The position numbers were made by a program, and so were the translations under genes. Shown piece by piece: positions 9,127 through 18,985 of a stretch of 30,754 nt of DNA; the first letter of the stretch is position 1; every line of letters starts with the position of its first letter. A model generated the notes under the pieces. That model had not been told where the DNA came from, made no database searches, and saw only the letters and a program-made list of their open reading frames with translations. This stretch comes from Nemertoderma westbladi (taxonomy: Eukaryota; Xenacoelomorpha; Nemertodermatida; Nemertodermatidae), in contig JAUCBJ010004865.1 in NCBI GenBank assembly GCA_032718475.1, positions 1 through 30,754 of the forward strand, read 5' to 3'.

Positions 9127-9505
9127 CCACTACATTCAGACATTACTGGCGGAATTGTTATCAATTCTGCAATTTAAAATCCTTAAAACTAGGTAGACCT
9201 ATGACCTATTCCTAGCTTTTCCAGGTGTTTCTGCTTTTTAATGTTTTAGTATGTAATGTGCAGACGTAGGCCTCTAGCCTACCTGACTGCCTGATAAATG
9301 TTAGGCCCTATACTGCTATATAAAACAGAGTAAAAACCATGTAACCAGGTAACGGGATATGGAATGCTGCTAACTACAGTTGTTTTATACAGTACCGGCA
9401 AAGTAAGCTGACTGCCTGACCACTGACAGTCAGTAGGCCTACCTAGTAGACTAGAGTTCTCTGCAGGACAGCTCAGTTAGTGGATTCCCAATGGGAAAAT
9501 GGCAA
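9127..9505. other. Spacer between MULE A and minisatellite
   Basis: No ORF or RNA recognised. It contains TAGGCCTACC and TACCTGACTGCCTGA words. It could belong to the 3' LTR of the BEL element, but no matching copy was found right of 28440. Confidence 0.4.
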
Positions 9506-9769
9506 TGGTTTTTTAATTTCTGCCGTGGCTTTTTAATTTCTGCTGTAGCTTCTTTAATTTCTGCCGTAGCTTCTTTAATTTCTGCCGTGGCTTTTTAATT
9601 TCTGCCGTGGCTTTTTAATTTCTGCCGTGGCTTTTTAATTTCTGCCGTAGCTTCTTTAATTTCTGCCGTGGCTTTTTAATTTCTGCCGTGGCTTTTTAAT
9701 TTCTGCCGTAGCTTTTTAATTTCTGCCGTAGCTTCTTTAATTTCTGCCGTGGCTTTTTAATTTCTGCCG
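9506..9769 (+). repeat. Minisatellite, 13 units of 20/21 bp
   Basis: A 20-bp unit TGGCTTTTTAATTTCTGCCG (type A) alternates with a 21-bp unit TAGCTTCTTTAATTTCTGCCG (type B). The order reads A A B B A A A B A A a B A, where a is a TAGCTTTTTAAT hybrid. The sum of unit lengths (264 bp) matches the span exactly. Confidence 0.95.
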
Positions 9770-9824
9770 TTCCTTTTTATATCCTGTGACAGTTATGGGC
9801 CACCGTAAATGGGCGATTGAGTTG

Positions 9825-10151
9825 CTATGTTTCGAATACAATTCCAGGTTTCTTAAAGTTACGTCGCATGACGATGAGTTCTACCGATCGCACTAAACCA
9901 TCATCGGATATAAGAGTCTCGATGATACGACCTGTCTGCCACCGCTTTCGTGGAAGATCGGATTCTACAATAAGGACCATGTCTCTGGCGCTGACGTTTT
10001 CTTGCTGCGCAAACCACTTGGTTCGAAGTTGTAGCGTAGGCAGATAATGTTTTTCGAAATGGTCAGCGAAATGACGGGATAATAACTGCATAAGTTGCCA
10101 AGTTTGTCGGCAGTATTCGTCTCCGTCCGTGATTTCCGATCGTGGGAGCAT
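9825..10151 (-). pseudogene. BEL/Pao integrase C-terminal tail (DUF5641-like)
   Basis: The last ~105 residues of BEL pol. The motif HYLPTLQLRTKWF and the later small-barrel segment (ARDMVLIVESDLPRKRWQTG, RIIETLISDDGLVRSVEL) are typical of the Pao integrase tail, which binds DNA. The apparent start Met is not a real start: the sequence is the continuation of the integrase core that ends at ~15350, cut off by the LINE. The frames on the two sides agree once the LINE and one 6-bp target copy are discounted. Confidence 0.82.
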
Positions 10152-10152
10152 G

Positions 10153-10158
10153 GCTACA
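10153..10158. repeat. Target-site duplication of the LINE, 3' side (GCTACA)
   Basis: GCTACA is repeated at 15348-15353, on the other side of the LINE. Confidence 0.75.
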
Positions 10159-10186
10159 AGTTCAAGTTCAAGTTCAAGTTCAAGTT
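10159..10186 (+). repeat. LINE 3' tail, AGTTCA hexamer repeats
   Basis: About 4.5 copies of AGTTCA (TGAACT on the element strand) directly abut the target copy at 10153-10158. Such short repeats are made during target-primed reverse transcription. Confidence 0.85.
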
Positions 10187-10563
10187 TGTATAATAGTAAT
10201 CATATGATATGAAATTGCACTTGTTCGTCACCTAACGACGATTTATTATGGGGGTAGTGACTGTTTGCAATGGCAATGCCAGTCGAGGCCAACAGCCACC
10301 CCCTATGCACTGTAAATATAATTAAAGAAATTAGTATTATAGTAATGCTGTAAATCTGTTACTCGGGTTATTAAAATGAACATTTTTATGTGTTGCACCG
10401 TATAATATAATTAACGAAGAAAAAGTAGTAATTTACTATATGTAATAGCGATTTGCCTTGTTGATGTGTGTCTCATAAATTGTTTATTTTATTTTAATTT
10501 TTAATTAAATTTAACGTAAATCATGTATATTTTTTTATAGTCCTAAAAAAAAAGAGAAAATGA
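10187..10563 (-). other. LINE 3' UTR
   Basis: Noncoding. It includes a GC-richer block (10247-10308) with GGGGGTGGCTGTTGGCCTC on the element strand, probably the conserved 3' part recognised by the RT. The rest is AT-rich. Confidence 0.6.
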
Positions 10564-13500
10564 TTAAATCATGTGGTGTATTAAGAATGTCTTCAATTGT
10601 TTTTTGAATATATTTTTTGTTGTTGAAGTAGTTATTGGACTTGGTAAGTTATTCCAAAAGGATGCACCCAAAACAGCAATAGACTCATGAGCCACATTCA
10701 GCCGTGTTAATGGTATGACGTATTTGCCTGCAGCGGCCGACCTAGTGTTGTAACGATGAATCTCAGAGAAAGTTGTAAATAGATGAGAAAGTGGATGTTT
10801 AGGGTTGTTGGATATATCGTACATTAGTTGGCCTAGCTGGTAGTTGAATAGCGATTGTAAAGGTAATATATTGAGAGATTTATATATTGGTATGGAGGAT
10901 GACCGGTAGTGACTGAAGGTTAGACAGCGAATAATTTTATTTATTTTAATTCGAATAGGTCGGAGAACAGTACTACCAGCGACACCCCATGCCAATATAC
11001 CATAATTAATGTATGGATTGATCAAAGTGAAGTACAGCATACGAAGGATCTGGGATGGGAAGATATGTCTTAACTTATACTGTAGAATAAACCAGCTGAG
11101 CGGGAAATTTTGTTTAATATATACCTTGTATGGGTTTTCCATTTCAATTTGTCGTCTATCCAGATACCAAGAAATTTCGCATGCTGTACTTGCTTGATCT
11201 CAGAAGATTTAATTTTTATTTTAGGAAGACCAGTAGTTAGTAGGCGGTTAGTAAATATAGTGTATTCTGTCTTCGTCATATTGAGGGATAGTCTATTGTC
11301 CGCGAGCCAGTCCGAAATCTTGTCAAGTTCTGTGTTTGTTGTTGTTATTAGTCGGTCAATGTCAATATTGTGGTTCAGTAAAGTGGTGTCGTCAGCGAAT
11401 AGAGTAGTTAGTAGGTTAGATACGTTAGGAAGATCATTTATATAGAGTAAAAACAGCAAAGGTGATAAGATAGATCCTTACACATCCTTAGACACGTAAT
11501 TGTCATAATCGGCGATTGGATTTTATTGTTAAGGGATACAAACTGAGTTCTGTCTGTAAGGAAACTTTGGATTAGATTTTTTGGGGTCCCTCGAATTCCG
11601 TATCCTTCCAGTTTTTGTAGTAATATCGAGTGATTGAGCGTGTCGAACGCTTTTTTGAGGTCAATGTATATTGCGCAACTGGATGATTTGGAATCTAGAA
11701 CTGACTTAATTTTTTCTGTTACAGTTAAAATCGCAGAAAAAGTGGAAGTATTTTTCCGAAAACCAAATTGACAGGGTGTTAGTATTGAAAAGCGATCCAG
11801 ATAATTTTGAAGTTGTACATAAATTATTTTTTCGTATATTTTACTGAAAATGGGAAGTAGCGAGATAGGTCTATAATTATTTGGATCTAATGGGTCATTT
11901 CCTTTGAAGCTCGATATCACCTTTGCTGTTTTTAAATATGATGGGAAATGTCCAGATTTAATAGAGAGGTTTATTAGGAAAGTTAAGTGATGGGCGAGTG
12001 GCTCAGCTACAATCTGTATAAGTCTAGTAGGGAATGAGTCGTTAGTTGCTGAGCTATAGTCTAGGCTTAGTAGGTAGTAATGAACTTCAGCAGTGGACGT
12101 TTCTATTAGTGAAAACGAATTAGAGTGTCGGTGACGTAAGTGGCGGATTGGCGAACGTGCTGAGAGGGGTATATTTTGCGCTAGTTTTTGACCAATAAAA
12201 GAGAAGTGCTCATTCAAAATGGTTGCTATTTTGATTGGGTCTGATGTTGTTTTAGCACCACCAGTATTATTGCAATTTATTTTATTAGGGAAGGAGGTTT
12301 TCTGTCCTTTGTTTAGCACGTTATTTATGATGCGCCAAGTCTTTCGCATATTTCCCGCGGTCTCCTGAAATTTCGTACAGTAAAATTTTTTTTCGGTGTC
12401 TCGGAGCACTATGCCAAGTTTATTCCGGTATTTTTTATATTTTTTTTCATTATGAATGGTAGGCGCTTTGACATATTTTGAAAAAAGTTTGTTTTTATGT
12501 GAAATTGATTTTAATAAGCCTTCAGTTATCCATGGTTTACGAGAAAGTTTTCTAATTGGTACAGTTTTTGTGGGAAGGTGTTTATTGCATAAATCACTAA
12601 ACATATTATAGAAATTTTCGAATTTTAAATCAGAGGGCACATTTTCAGATCGGTAATCAAACATGTTTGGTGAGCAGAATTCTTTTTTAAATGAATTTTC
12701 GTTAAATTTTGAGTAATCGAATATTTCGCGTGTTACCTTTTGATCAAAAAATTCGGAATAATCATGAAAGAGTGCAAAGTTTGCTAAATGGTCGGTACTT
12801 CCACAATCTGATAAAAATACCCCCGACGTGTTAACGGCTGTGGTTATATTAGTCAATATGTGATCTAATGTAGAGTTGGCACCGTATACTATACGCGTCG
12901 GATTTTTAGTGAGTTGTGTATAACCAAAGGTTGAAGCAGTCTGGAGATATTGGATAGATTCAATAGTCTGTTTTGTTAGGTTTACATTGAAGTCACCCGT
13001 TATTACTATGTCAGATTTTGTAGTGACTAGCTTTTGAAAAATAAGCTCTAATTTTTCATGAAATACATTAAACTTTACTGAAGGAGGGCGGTATACCGCA
13101 CCTACTATTAGATTTTTTTTATTTTTATTTCGTTTTATTTCTATCCAAAGATTATCAAAACCCTCTATTTGTAAATCTGGGCGTTCAGTGTATGATAAGC
13201 AATTTTTAATATATAAACCTACGCCCCACCCAGAACCGGAAGTCCGTCCGTTGGGTCTGTTAGTCAGTAGTGGCTCTCCGTAACCGTCCAAGTTGAGATT
13301 ACTTTTACTGTCTTTCGCACCCACTAGAGTCTCCGAGAAGGCTAACACGTCAAACTGCTGATCTAGTGTAGCAAGGAAGTTAGTAGTAGTTGGTAGGTTG
13401 TTATTTAGACTCCTACAGTTTAGGTGAAAGATAGAGAAATTAGATTTAGCGTTAACTCTCTGGGATTCATCGTTAAAGCGCATATCAGTATAATAATCGC

Positions 13501-13864
13501 TGAATCTGGCTGCGTTGAGAATATTGCTGTCTGGGTCTATAGATACGAACTTTGGATTTTGAAAGTTATGTGGCTCTATAGTATTAGGTTCACATTCGAA
13601 AACATCACAATCTTCATTCGAAATACCGGTAAAAGGAAAGATTTCGTTGTAGCAATAAGTACAATAATGACCTACAAAACATTTTGAATTTATTAGTTCA
13701 TTTAGATCCAATTTTGAGAGACATGTACCACATGGCATATGATAAATATTGTTACATAAAACACAATACAATTGAAAATCACTACGCTTAAAACCCGAGT
13801 AGCAGAATGAACAAGTTTTGTCTAAATAATTTTTTTTTATTTGTGTATTTCTCGTTTCAGTCAT
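10564..13864 (-). pseudogene. LINE ORF2: PHD-like finger, endonuclease, reverse transcriptase (frameshifted)
   Basis: ORF2 nicks DNA and copies the element RNA. The main frame (13864-11438) begins with a PHD-like C4HC3 pattern (CSFC, CVLC, H, CGTC, CTYC). An APE-type endonuclease follows, with SIFHLNCRSL, a catalytic acid in AFSETLV, VGAVYRPP, the pair in ITGDFNVNL, STLDHILTN and STDHLANF. The RT starts at YRPISLLPIFSKIYEKII and includes motif A (YIDLKKAFDTLNH). The frame shifts near 11440-11500. Motif C (FADDTTLL) and the thumb are in 11459-11070, and a second shift near 11070-11140 leads to the C-terminal 192 codons (motif NPYINYGILAWG). The clade is CR1/L2-like by motif; the exact clade is unproven. 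Confidence 0.87.
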
Positions 13865-14159
13865 TTCCTTAAATTATTTGTTTCTAAAAATATCCTAGTT
13901 CCAAACTCTGCCATGCCTATAGATAATTAAGAAAAAAAAAAATAATAATAAACATTACTAAGTGCCAAAAAATAAATTCAAAATGAAAATAACGCTGGTA
14001 TTTAATTTTTCATTGTCGTATAGAAAGTAACTTAATTTTTTATTTAATCCATTATATTATTTCAACATTTTCGTATTATTTTATAAATTTTTTTCCAATA
14101 TTTTATTTATTAATTCAACAGTCGTATTAATCAGAGTTAATATGAATGAAAATTCCTGA
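13865..14159 (-). other. LINE inter-ORF spacer
   Basis: AT-rich, no ORF. It lies between the ORF1 stop and the ORF2 start and may hold signals for ORF2 translation. Nothing specific is visible. Confidence 0.5.
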
Positions 14160-15158
14160 TTAATTGGGATACATTCCTTCGACCTCGAAAGAGTTACTAA
14201 TATGCGTGGAGTTTAGCGATTTGGACGCTCGGGATGCGTTGATGGATTCCTCGATAACCGATTCATCGATATCCGTGACAAACTGCGATTCGGAATCTCT
14301 AATCTCGTTATTCCCGTCCATCGCTGCAGTATCGTAGTGTTCAGCGGTCTCACCTTTTTTTTTTCCTTTGGCTAGTCTCCTTTGCGACGCGCGAAGGGCG
14401 GTAGGTCCAGCTTCAACAGGTTCTTTGGAATCTCGACGAGATACGTTTCTCTGCAGGATTTCTGTCAGGGTTGAAGACTCATTAATATGTTGGACGTCGA
14501 CCAGATTCGATATCTTGATTGGCGCGGAGTCGCTCGTCTTACGAATAAACACCGTGCCGTTGTGTGAGTAGGCGGCACGGATCCATCCTTCCTTTTTTAA
14601 CTTCGTTGCTTCTCTGAGTAGGCTTGCCCGTCGTGGAGTTAAGTGGTCGGAAGGAGAGATTCCCGATGAGAATGAACTCTTATTCTTAAAGATAGCGAAA
14701 CGAGTAGATTGCGCAATGAATCGCACGAGTAGCGGTCGAATCTTGCGCCCCGCAGAGGGTGTTACTGGTCCTAGTCGTTGAATGTAGTCGATTGCGTTAG
14801 TATTAATGTTTATCTTGCCAAATTCTCTACTGATTATATTCATATCGGTATCCGATTTGGATTCCCCAACCCCGTGGAAGAGAACGTTATTGCGGCGATT
14901 ATCTTGACTTAAGGAATCAATGGATAGTTCCGCCTTCTCGGACACGTCGCGGAGCTGTATCTTGAGCGAGTCGTTATCACGTTGTAACTCAGATAGTATT
15001 TTTAGTAGCGACGGAGACCCGTCAGTTGGATTGAGTTGCGTCGACAGTTTGTTAATTTCTGCGGAAACTTTTCCAAGAAGATTTTCTAATCGATCTAGTC
15101 GTGTGCTAAGAGCCTGCACGTAGCTTTTAGGGCCCATTGCAACACTGGGAGCAGTCAA
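14160..15158 (-). CDS. LINE ORF1 protein (coiled coil plus RRM-like), 332 aa
   Basis: An RNA-binding chaperone-type protein that packages element RNA. It appears intact. About residues 15-85 form a heptad-rich coiled coil (LDRLENLLGKVSAEINKL and on), the trimerisation region in L1-type ORF1p. About 88-215 resemble the RRM plus C-terminal domain of L1-type ORF1 (RRNNVLFHGVGES, RLGP, RPLLVRF, TPRRASLLREATKLKKEGW). The last ~110 residues are basic, then acidic and serine-rich, with no known fold. Met1 at 15158 is the first in frame and follows a ~190-bp leader. Confidence 0.8.
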   Translation of the reverse strand: MTAPSVAMGPKSYVQALSTRLDRLENLLGKVSAEINKLSTQLNPTDGSPSLLKILSELQRDNDSLKIQLRDVSEKAELSIDSLSQDNRRNNVLFHGVGESKSDTDMNIISREFGKININTNAIDYIQRLGPVTPSAGRKIRPLLVRFIAQSTRFAIFKNKSSFSSGISPSDHLTPRRASLLREATKLKKEGWIRAAYSHNGTVFIRKTSDSAPIKISNLVDVQHINESSTLTEILQRNVSRRDSKEPVEAGPTALRASQRRLAKGKKKGETAEHYDTAAMDGNNEIRDSESQFVTDIDESVIEESINASRASKSLNSTHISNSFEVEGMYPN

Positions 15159-15347
15159 TCAGGTGAGATTCGTCGTGGGCGGTGGGCGGGGCGCACACAC
15201 GAAGTCGAGTGGCTGGCAGTTAGTATGTCAGTATGTGTATCTTGTACCGGTCAACCGGTAGTTAGGCCTACAGCAGAGCAGTGTAGTCAGATCATATTGT
15301 TCAGTTGTACTCGAAGTTGTACTCGAAGTTGTTGCTACGAAGAAGTT

Positions 15348-15353
15348 GCTACA
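15348..15353. repeat. Target-site duplication of the LINE, 5' side (GCTACA)
   Basis: Matches 10153-10158. A short nearby variant (GTTGCTACGAAG at 15331-15342) blurs the exact 5' end of the LINE by a few bases. Confidence 0.72.
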
Positions 15354-16638
15354 GGTTTCTTCAGTAGGAAATGCGCGGGTGTTAGTGCTTCTAGGGAGTC
15401 GGGACTCGATGAGACTGGCATAAGCGGTCTCTCGTTGAGATAGGCGGTGATTTCCTCCATTAACGTCCGCAAAAGTTCGTCGGTAAGATACGCGCGGCAC
15501 GGCACTATAAAGTGAAATGCGGTCTTCATGCTCCTGATTAATCTCTCCCAACTTCCTCCCCACCAAGGGGCGTCGGCGGCGTTGAAGGTCCAGCTAGATG
15601 CTGTTACTCTTAGCTGATCGTCCACCTGTCTTTGGTTCCAATCTTTAACGTAAGCCTTGATCTCATTATTGGCACCAATGAAGTTCGTTCCCTTATCAGA
15701 TCTCATCGTGTTGCTAGTTCCAAAGCGAGCGATCTGTCGGCGTAAGCTCAGTATGAAGCTGTTGGTAGATAGATCGTTCACCATATCGAGATGGATAGCT
15801 CTACAAGTCATACAGACAAAGATGACACACCATCTCTTGACTATAGTCCTAGCACGATATACTTCAATAGGGCCAAGTAAATCCACACCGGTATTAGTAA
15901 AGGGTGGTTCATAGAAGCTTACTCGTTCCCTAGGTAATTCTGCCTCTCGCTGTGTTAAAGGCCTACTGAATGCTTTCCTACAGGGTATACAGTTCCTAAG
16001 AACTTGGTTCAGAGCTCTACGGGGTTTATGGAAATAATAGCGAGTTCGAATTTTGCTAAGAACTCATTCTCTACCAGCATGGTAAAGCTTACTGTGAACA
16101 TCTACAATCATCTTGATTTGTATTTCAAGATTTCTAATGAGTATGGGAAATTTAGTGTCAAAGGACAATGGAGCATAAGTTAGTCTCCCTCCAACATATA
16201 TTAACCCATCTATCATTGTGCTAGAGAAACGATCCCTTAAGCGCGTCTGTGGATTTCTCAACAACAGGAAATACTTATCGGAATCTTCATAGCATTGCAG
16301 GAGTCTCAGTATCTGCTTATTGGTTTCTTCATGCTCCTGGTAACTGATCTTCTCCGTCAGAAACCTGTCTGATACCTTGTATTTGGGAAGATCTTTAATA
16401 GCATGGACCTGCGCGGATGTTTGTGGAGCAGTATCACTAGCGATCTTCTTCCTGGAGTAATGATGATGGAAGCATCGCTTCAAATACACGACGGCCTTAC
16501 AAAGCCGATTCCAGGAGCTATAGTGATTCATCGCTCTCTGCAGGAGAGGTGAGAGTCCCTGCGAGACGTCTGGTGTTCCAGATCTCCAGTCTCTTTCTCT
16601 AATTTCCACAACAGATTTATTTGTGGCGGGGGAGTTGA
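15354..16638 (-). pseudogene. BEL/Pao integrase: zinc-binding and catalytic core (in-frame stop)
   Basis: Inserts BEL cDNA into the genome. One frame runs from the right junction to 15354, broken by a TGA at ~16064 just after KLYHAGRE. The zinc-binding HHCC module is visible (VHSKLYH, then CIPC after the stop). The core has D in TGVDLLGP, D in MRSDKGTNF (usually SDNG) and E in GGSWERLIRSMK, the D,D-x35-E triad. LTPAHFLLKKP marks the end of the core, where the LINE begins. At the other end the sequence starts abruptly at the Polinton-like insert. Not functional in this copy. Confidence 0.87.
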
Positions 16639-16644
16639 GATCCA
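16639..16644. repeat. 6-bp target-site duplication, left (GATCCA)
   Basis: GATCCA abuts the left terminus AGTAGTATAGG and recurs at 21813-21818 after the right terminus. A 6-bp duplication is characteristic of Polinton/Maverick integration. Confidence 0.9.
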
Positions 16645-16874
16645 AGTAGTATAGGAAGCTATGACATCCGCACATGGTCACCCATAGCCCATCATTACCA
16701 TCCAATTCTACTCCTTCTTCCAATCAGAAGCCACCATTTCAACCATTAGCAGTGGTCGTTATTATTTCAACCAATCAGATGTCAGCATTTCAACCGTAAC
16801 CATGGTAACTTCTCAAGATCTCGCTTATTCCGCTAGAGGCGTTATTAGTCACCCTACGCTACTCCTTCCTCCAA

Positions 16875-17130
16875 TCACCAACCTTTATCTTACAGGTGTT
16901 CGGGTGTCTACACTTAGCATCAGGTAACGTCTACTATTTTTCAAATCGCTATTTTTCAGCAACTAGTATTTTCATAATCACCAACCATTATCTTACAGAT
17001 GCTAGGGGTGTCTACAGGTAACATCTACTATTTTTCTAATCGCTATTTTTCAGCAACCAGTATTTTCATATTCACCAACCTTTATTTTACAGGTGCTACG
17101 AGTGTCTACAGGTAACTTCTACTATTTTTC
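16875..17130 (+). repeat. Three ~95-105 bp subterminal repeats in the left arm
   Basis: The sequence ATCACCAACC(T/A)TTATCTTACAG, then GTGTCTACA, AGGTAAC.TCTACTATTTTTC and CGCTATTTTTCAGCAAC(T/C)AGTATTTTCAT, occurs at about 16875, 16978 and 17075 (last copy partial). The right arm keeps only one copy. Polinton TIRs often contain short tandem repeats. Confidence 0.8.
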
Positions 17131-17174
17131 ACCAGTAACTAAATTTAATTTTGCAATTTTTCAGATAACAAAAT

Positions 17175-17265
17175 ATTCAACAGGGTTCGAACTCGGGAGC
17201 GTAACCACCAGCGATGCTTGCCTAACCCTACGGTTATTCCCCTTTTCGCCACGCTACCACTACCA
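17175..17265 (-). ncRNA. tRNA-like SINE head (A box and B box) in the left arm
   Basis: On the minus strand the sequence starts GGTAGCGTGGCGAAAAGGGG, matching a Pol III A box (TGGCGAAAAGGGG). After ~46 bases comes a B box (AGTTCGAACCC). The start resembles class II tRNA genes (Leu/Ser type) and tRNA-derived SINEs. I could not fold a proper T stem, so it is a SINE relic rather than a working tRNA. The right arm (21320-21381) keeps the A-box half but lacks the B box. Confidence 0.55.
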
Positions 17266-17680
17266 CCACTGTATACTGTATATGGTGACGACAACGACGA
17301 CGTGGCCATCTACACGCATCACGCATATATTATATTATATCGATTGCCAACTCCTTGACTGCTGTCGCCAAATCAACCAACCAACCAGTATGATACATGA
17401 AATTCCGCTACGTTCCAGCTACGCGTATACGAGCATTGGTGATTATTATTATTATTACGCAGAACCAAATAATTTTTGATTATACTGTATTTCCCTACCT
17501 GCTAATCAACCAATCAATAAACCGAATTTAGGCTATTTCTCAGTTTAAGACCTGTATTATTTTTGAAAATATCTTATATATAATCTCTTGCTTTAATCAC
17601 AATTAATCATTTGTAATGGTTTTAGTTTAAAAGTTTTTACTTTGTTTGTTTGATTTACAATAAAATAAATTAATTAAATA

Positions 17681-18124
17681 ATGTCTTCTATTTCCGATAT
17701 GGTTATGCCAATAGTAAGGCATTCATTTTTTGCAGAAGATGGTGAAGCCTATATTGTTATTGATTATACAATTTACCGTCGGGGAGATGATAAATATAAA
17801 ATTGAGTTTTCTGAAAAAGCCAGGAAAGTTTTAAGCTCAATTGATATTGATGCTTCTGATAATAGTATTCATCTCTTAGATTACAACCTGAAAGTTGAGC
17901 ATGAGGGAAAATTAATCAATATCTTACTATTATCCATGATAGAGGGGTTAATTGTTATTACACAATACAACGAAGCTGGTGAAAAGTTTGAAATACGGCT
18001 AAATCGGCATAGCCCCTACGAAATTATGTCTTTCTTTATTGTAATGATTTCAAAAGAATCCTTTGTCGAAACTGAAGAATCAACAGATAATGTTGAATAT
18101 GTTGATAATATCATTGATTCTTGA
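17681..18124 (+). CDS. Unknown 147-aa protein, left-arm copy
   Basis: I do not recognise this protein. It begins ATG after an AT-rich leader and has no stop or gap. Residues 1-60 alternate hydrophobic and charged segments that look like beta strands (AYIVIDYTIYRRGDD). About 85-105 (LINILLLSMIEGLIVITQY) are strongly hydrophobic, either a buried core or a membrane segment. The last 25 residues are acidic (ETEESTDNVEYVDNIIDS). No cysteine cluster, P-loop or nuclear signal is seen. An almost identical copy is in the right arm; the only differences I see are I/N at residue 4 and Y/N near residue 114. Conservation between arms suggests recent gene conversion or selection. Confidence 0.72.
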   Translation: MSSISDMVMPIVRHSFFAEDGEAYIVIDYTIYRRGDDKYKIEFSEKARKVLSSIDIDASDNSIHLLDYNLKVEHEGKLINILLLSMIEGLIVITQYNEAGEKFEIRLNRHSPYEIMSFFIVMISKESFVETEESTDNVEYVDNIIDS

Positions 18125-18312
18125 CTTTTCCCGCTATATTATAAATATTTTATGATTATTTATAAAATTTTGATGTTTTTAATTATGAAAAAAAAAAACA
18201 TCAAATTTTAAATAATCGAAAATTGTAGTAGTAATTGCATATACAGTATAACAGATTTGTTTGTTGTTGTGTATTGAGGTAATTATTTTCAATTTACTTT
18301 AAAATTTGGAAA
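18125..18312. other. Intergenic, AT-rich, with an inverted word
   Basis: No gene. AAAATTTTGATGTTTTTAATT (about 18163-18182) and its near reverse complement AAAAACATCAAATTTTAAAT (about 18193-18212) could form a stem-loop behind the 147-aa gene, possibly a 3'-end signal. The same structure is in the right arm. Confidence 0.45.
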
Positions 18313-18762
18313 ATGGATATTTTAAATGAAAAATGTCCAGTTTGCTATTCTAAGTTATTGCAACATCGAGATTATTATAAATGTGAAAATAAACATGCAA
18401 CTTGCGTACAATGTATTGTACAATATTCCGAAATGAATAATTATTGTTCTAAAATTTGTCCTATTTGTCGCGCACCCATATCTAAGTTTAATATAAAGTT
18501 GGCAAGATACCAACCCTATTATTGGAAAGAGCTTCGCAATATAACTTATATTTCTGCGGAAAGTAATGATCCGGGAGATTTATTTACAATATTGGAGAAT
18601 ATTTTTTATAGAAATGTAGTACGACGGTGTTGCTACTATATTCCTTATTTTTTTAGCAGCGAACATAAAAAAATCATTAGCGCGAAATTCTCGGGAAGTG
18701 ATTTCCAAACCGCCGATGTTACCTATCATTATTTCGCGTATAAAGATGCTCACCATGCTTGA
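18313..18762 (+). CDS. RING-finger protein (C3HC4), 149 aa, left copy
   Basis: Probably a ubiquitin E3 ligase of the RING type, or a zinc-binding scaffold. All eight ligands fit C3HC4: C8, C11, C24, H28, C31, C34, C49 and C52 (CPVC, CENKHATCVQC, CPIC). Residues 65-149 are not recognised; they are rich in Tyr and hydrophobic residues (RRCCYYIPYFF) with no clear membrane span. The ATG follows ~190 bp of AT-rich spacer after the 147-aa gene. The first 63 codons lie in the inverted arm and the rest in the unique core, so only this copy is complete. Its role in the element is unknown; RING genes occur in several large DNA viruses, but I do not assign homology. Confidence 0.8.
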   Translation: MDILNEKCPVCYSKLLQHRDYYKCENKHATCVQCIVQYSEMNNYCSKICPICRAPISKFNIKLARYQPYYWKELRNITYISAESNDPGDLFTILENIFYRNVVRRCCYYIPYFFSSEHKKIISAKFSGSDFQTADVTYHYFAYKDAHHA

Positions 18763-18985
18763 AATTACATTGAAAATGAGTCTATACTATAATTGGAAAT
18801 AGCACCTTTTGTTGCAGCGAGCGTCACATACTGTAGTTGTGTCATATGTTAATTAAATATACAGTACTCTAATATTGTAGTTGCATCAATTATTGTTATA
18901 TACATAGTAATGGTGATGGTTTATTGATATTGATATTTATATTATATTATATTGTATTGTTGATATATCTTAATAATAATAATAA
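18763..18985. other. Spacer before the ATPase gene
   Basis: AT-rich with TATTATATTATATTG and an AATAATAATAATAA run just before the ATPase start. A promoter is likely here, but no site is distinct. Confidence 0.4.

Larger units (their letters stand above)
10159..15347 (-). mobile_element. CR1/L2-like non-LTR retrotransposon (LINE)
   Basis: A near full-length 5189-bp LINE: 5' leader (15347-15159), ORF1 (15158-14160), spacer (~295 bp), ORF2 with endonuclease and RT (13864-10564), 3' UTR, and a TTGAAC hexamer tail. It ends in a hexamer microsatellite rather than poly(A), as many CR1/L2/RTE-type elements do. It lies inside BEL integrase, flanked by GCTACA. ORF2 has two frame changes, so this copy is inactive. 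Confidence 0.87.
16645..18503 (+). repeat. Left inverted arm (1859 bp) of the Polinton-like element
   Basis: Reverse complement of 20086-21812 except for scattered substitutions and one heterologous block (left 16987-17202, right 21382-21469). Symmetry stops at TTGGC (18503), inside the RING gene. Confidence 0.9.

Noticed and set aside
13424-13687. 87-aa plus-strand ORF
   Set aside because: Shadow of LINE ORF2.
15225-15443. 72-aa plus-strand ORF across the LINE 5' end
   Set aside because: It crosses the LINE/BEL junction and is antisense to both.
17093-17479. 128-aa plus-strand ORF in the left arm (and its relative at 21105-21431)
   Set aside because: It crosses the subterminal repeat and reads the SINE-like segment backwards. 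The two copies diverge at the heterologous block, and no protein motif is present.
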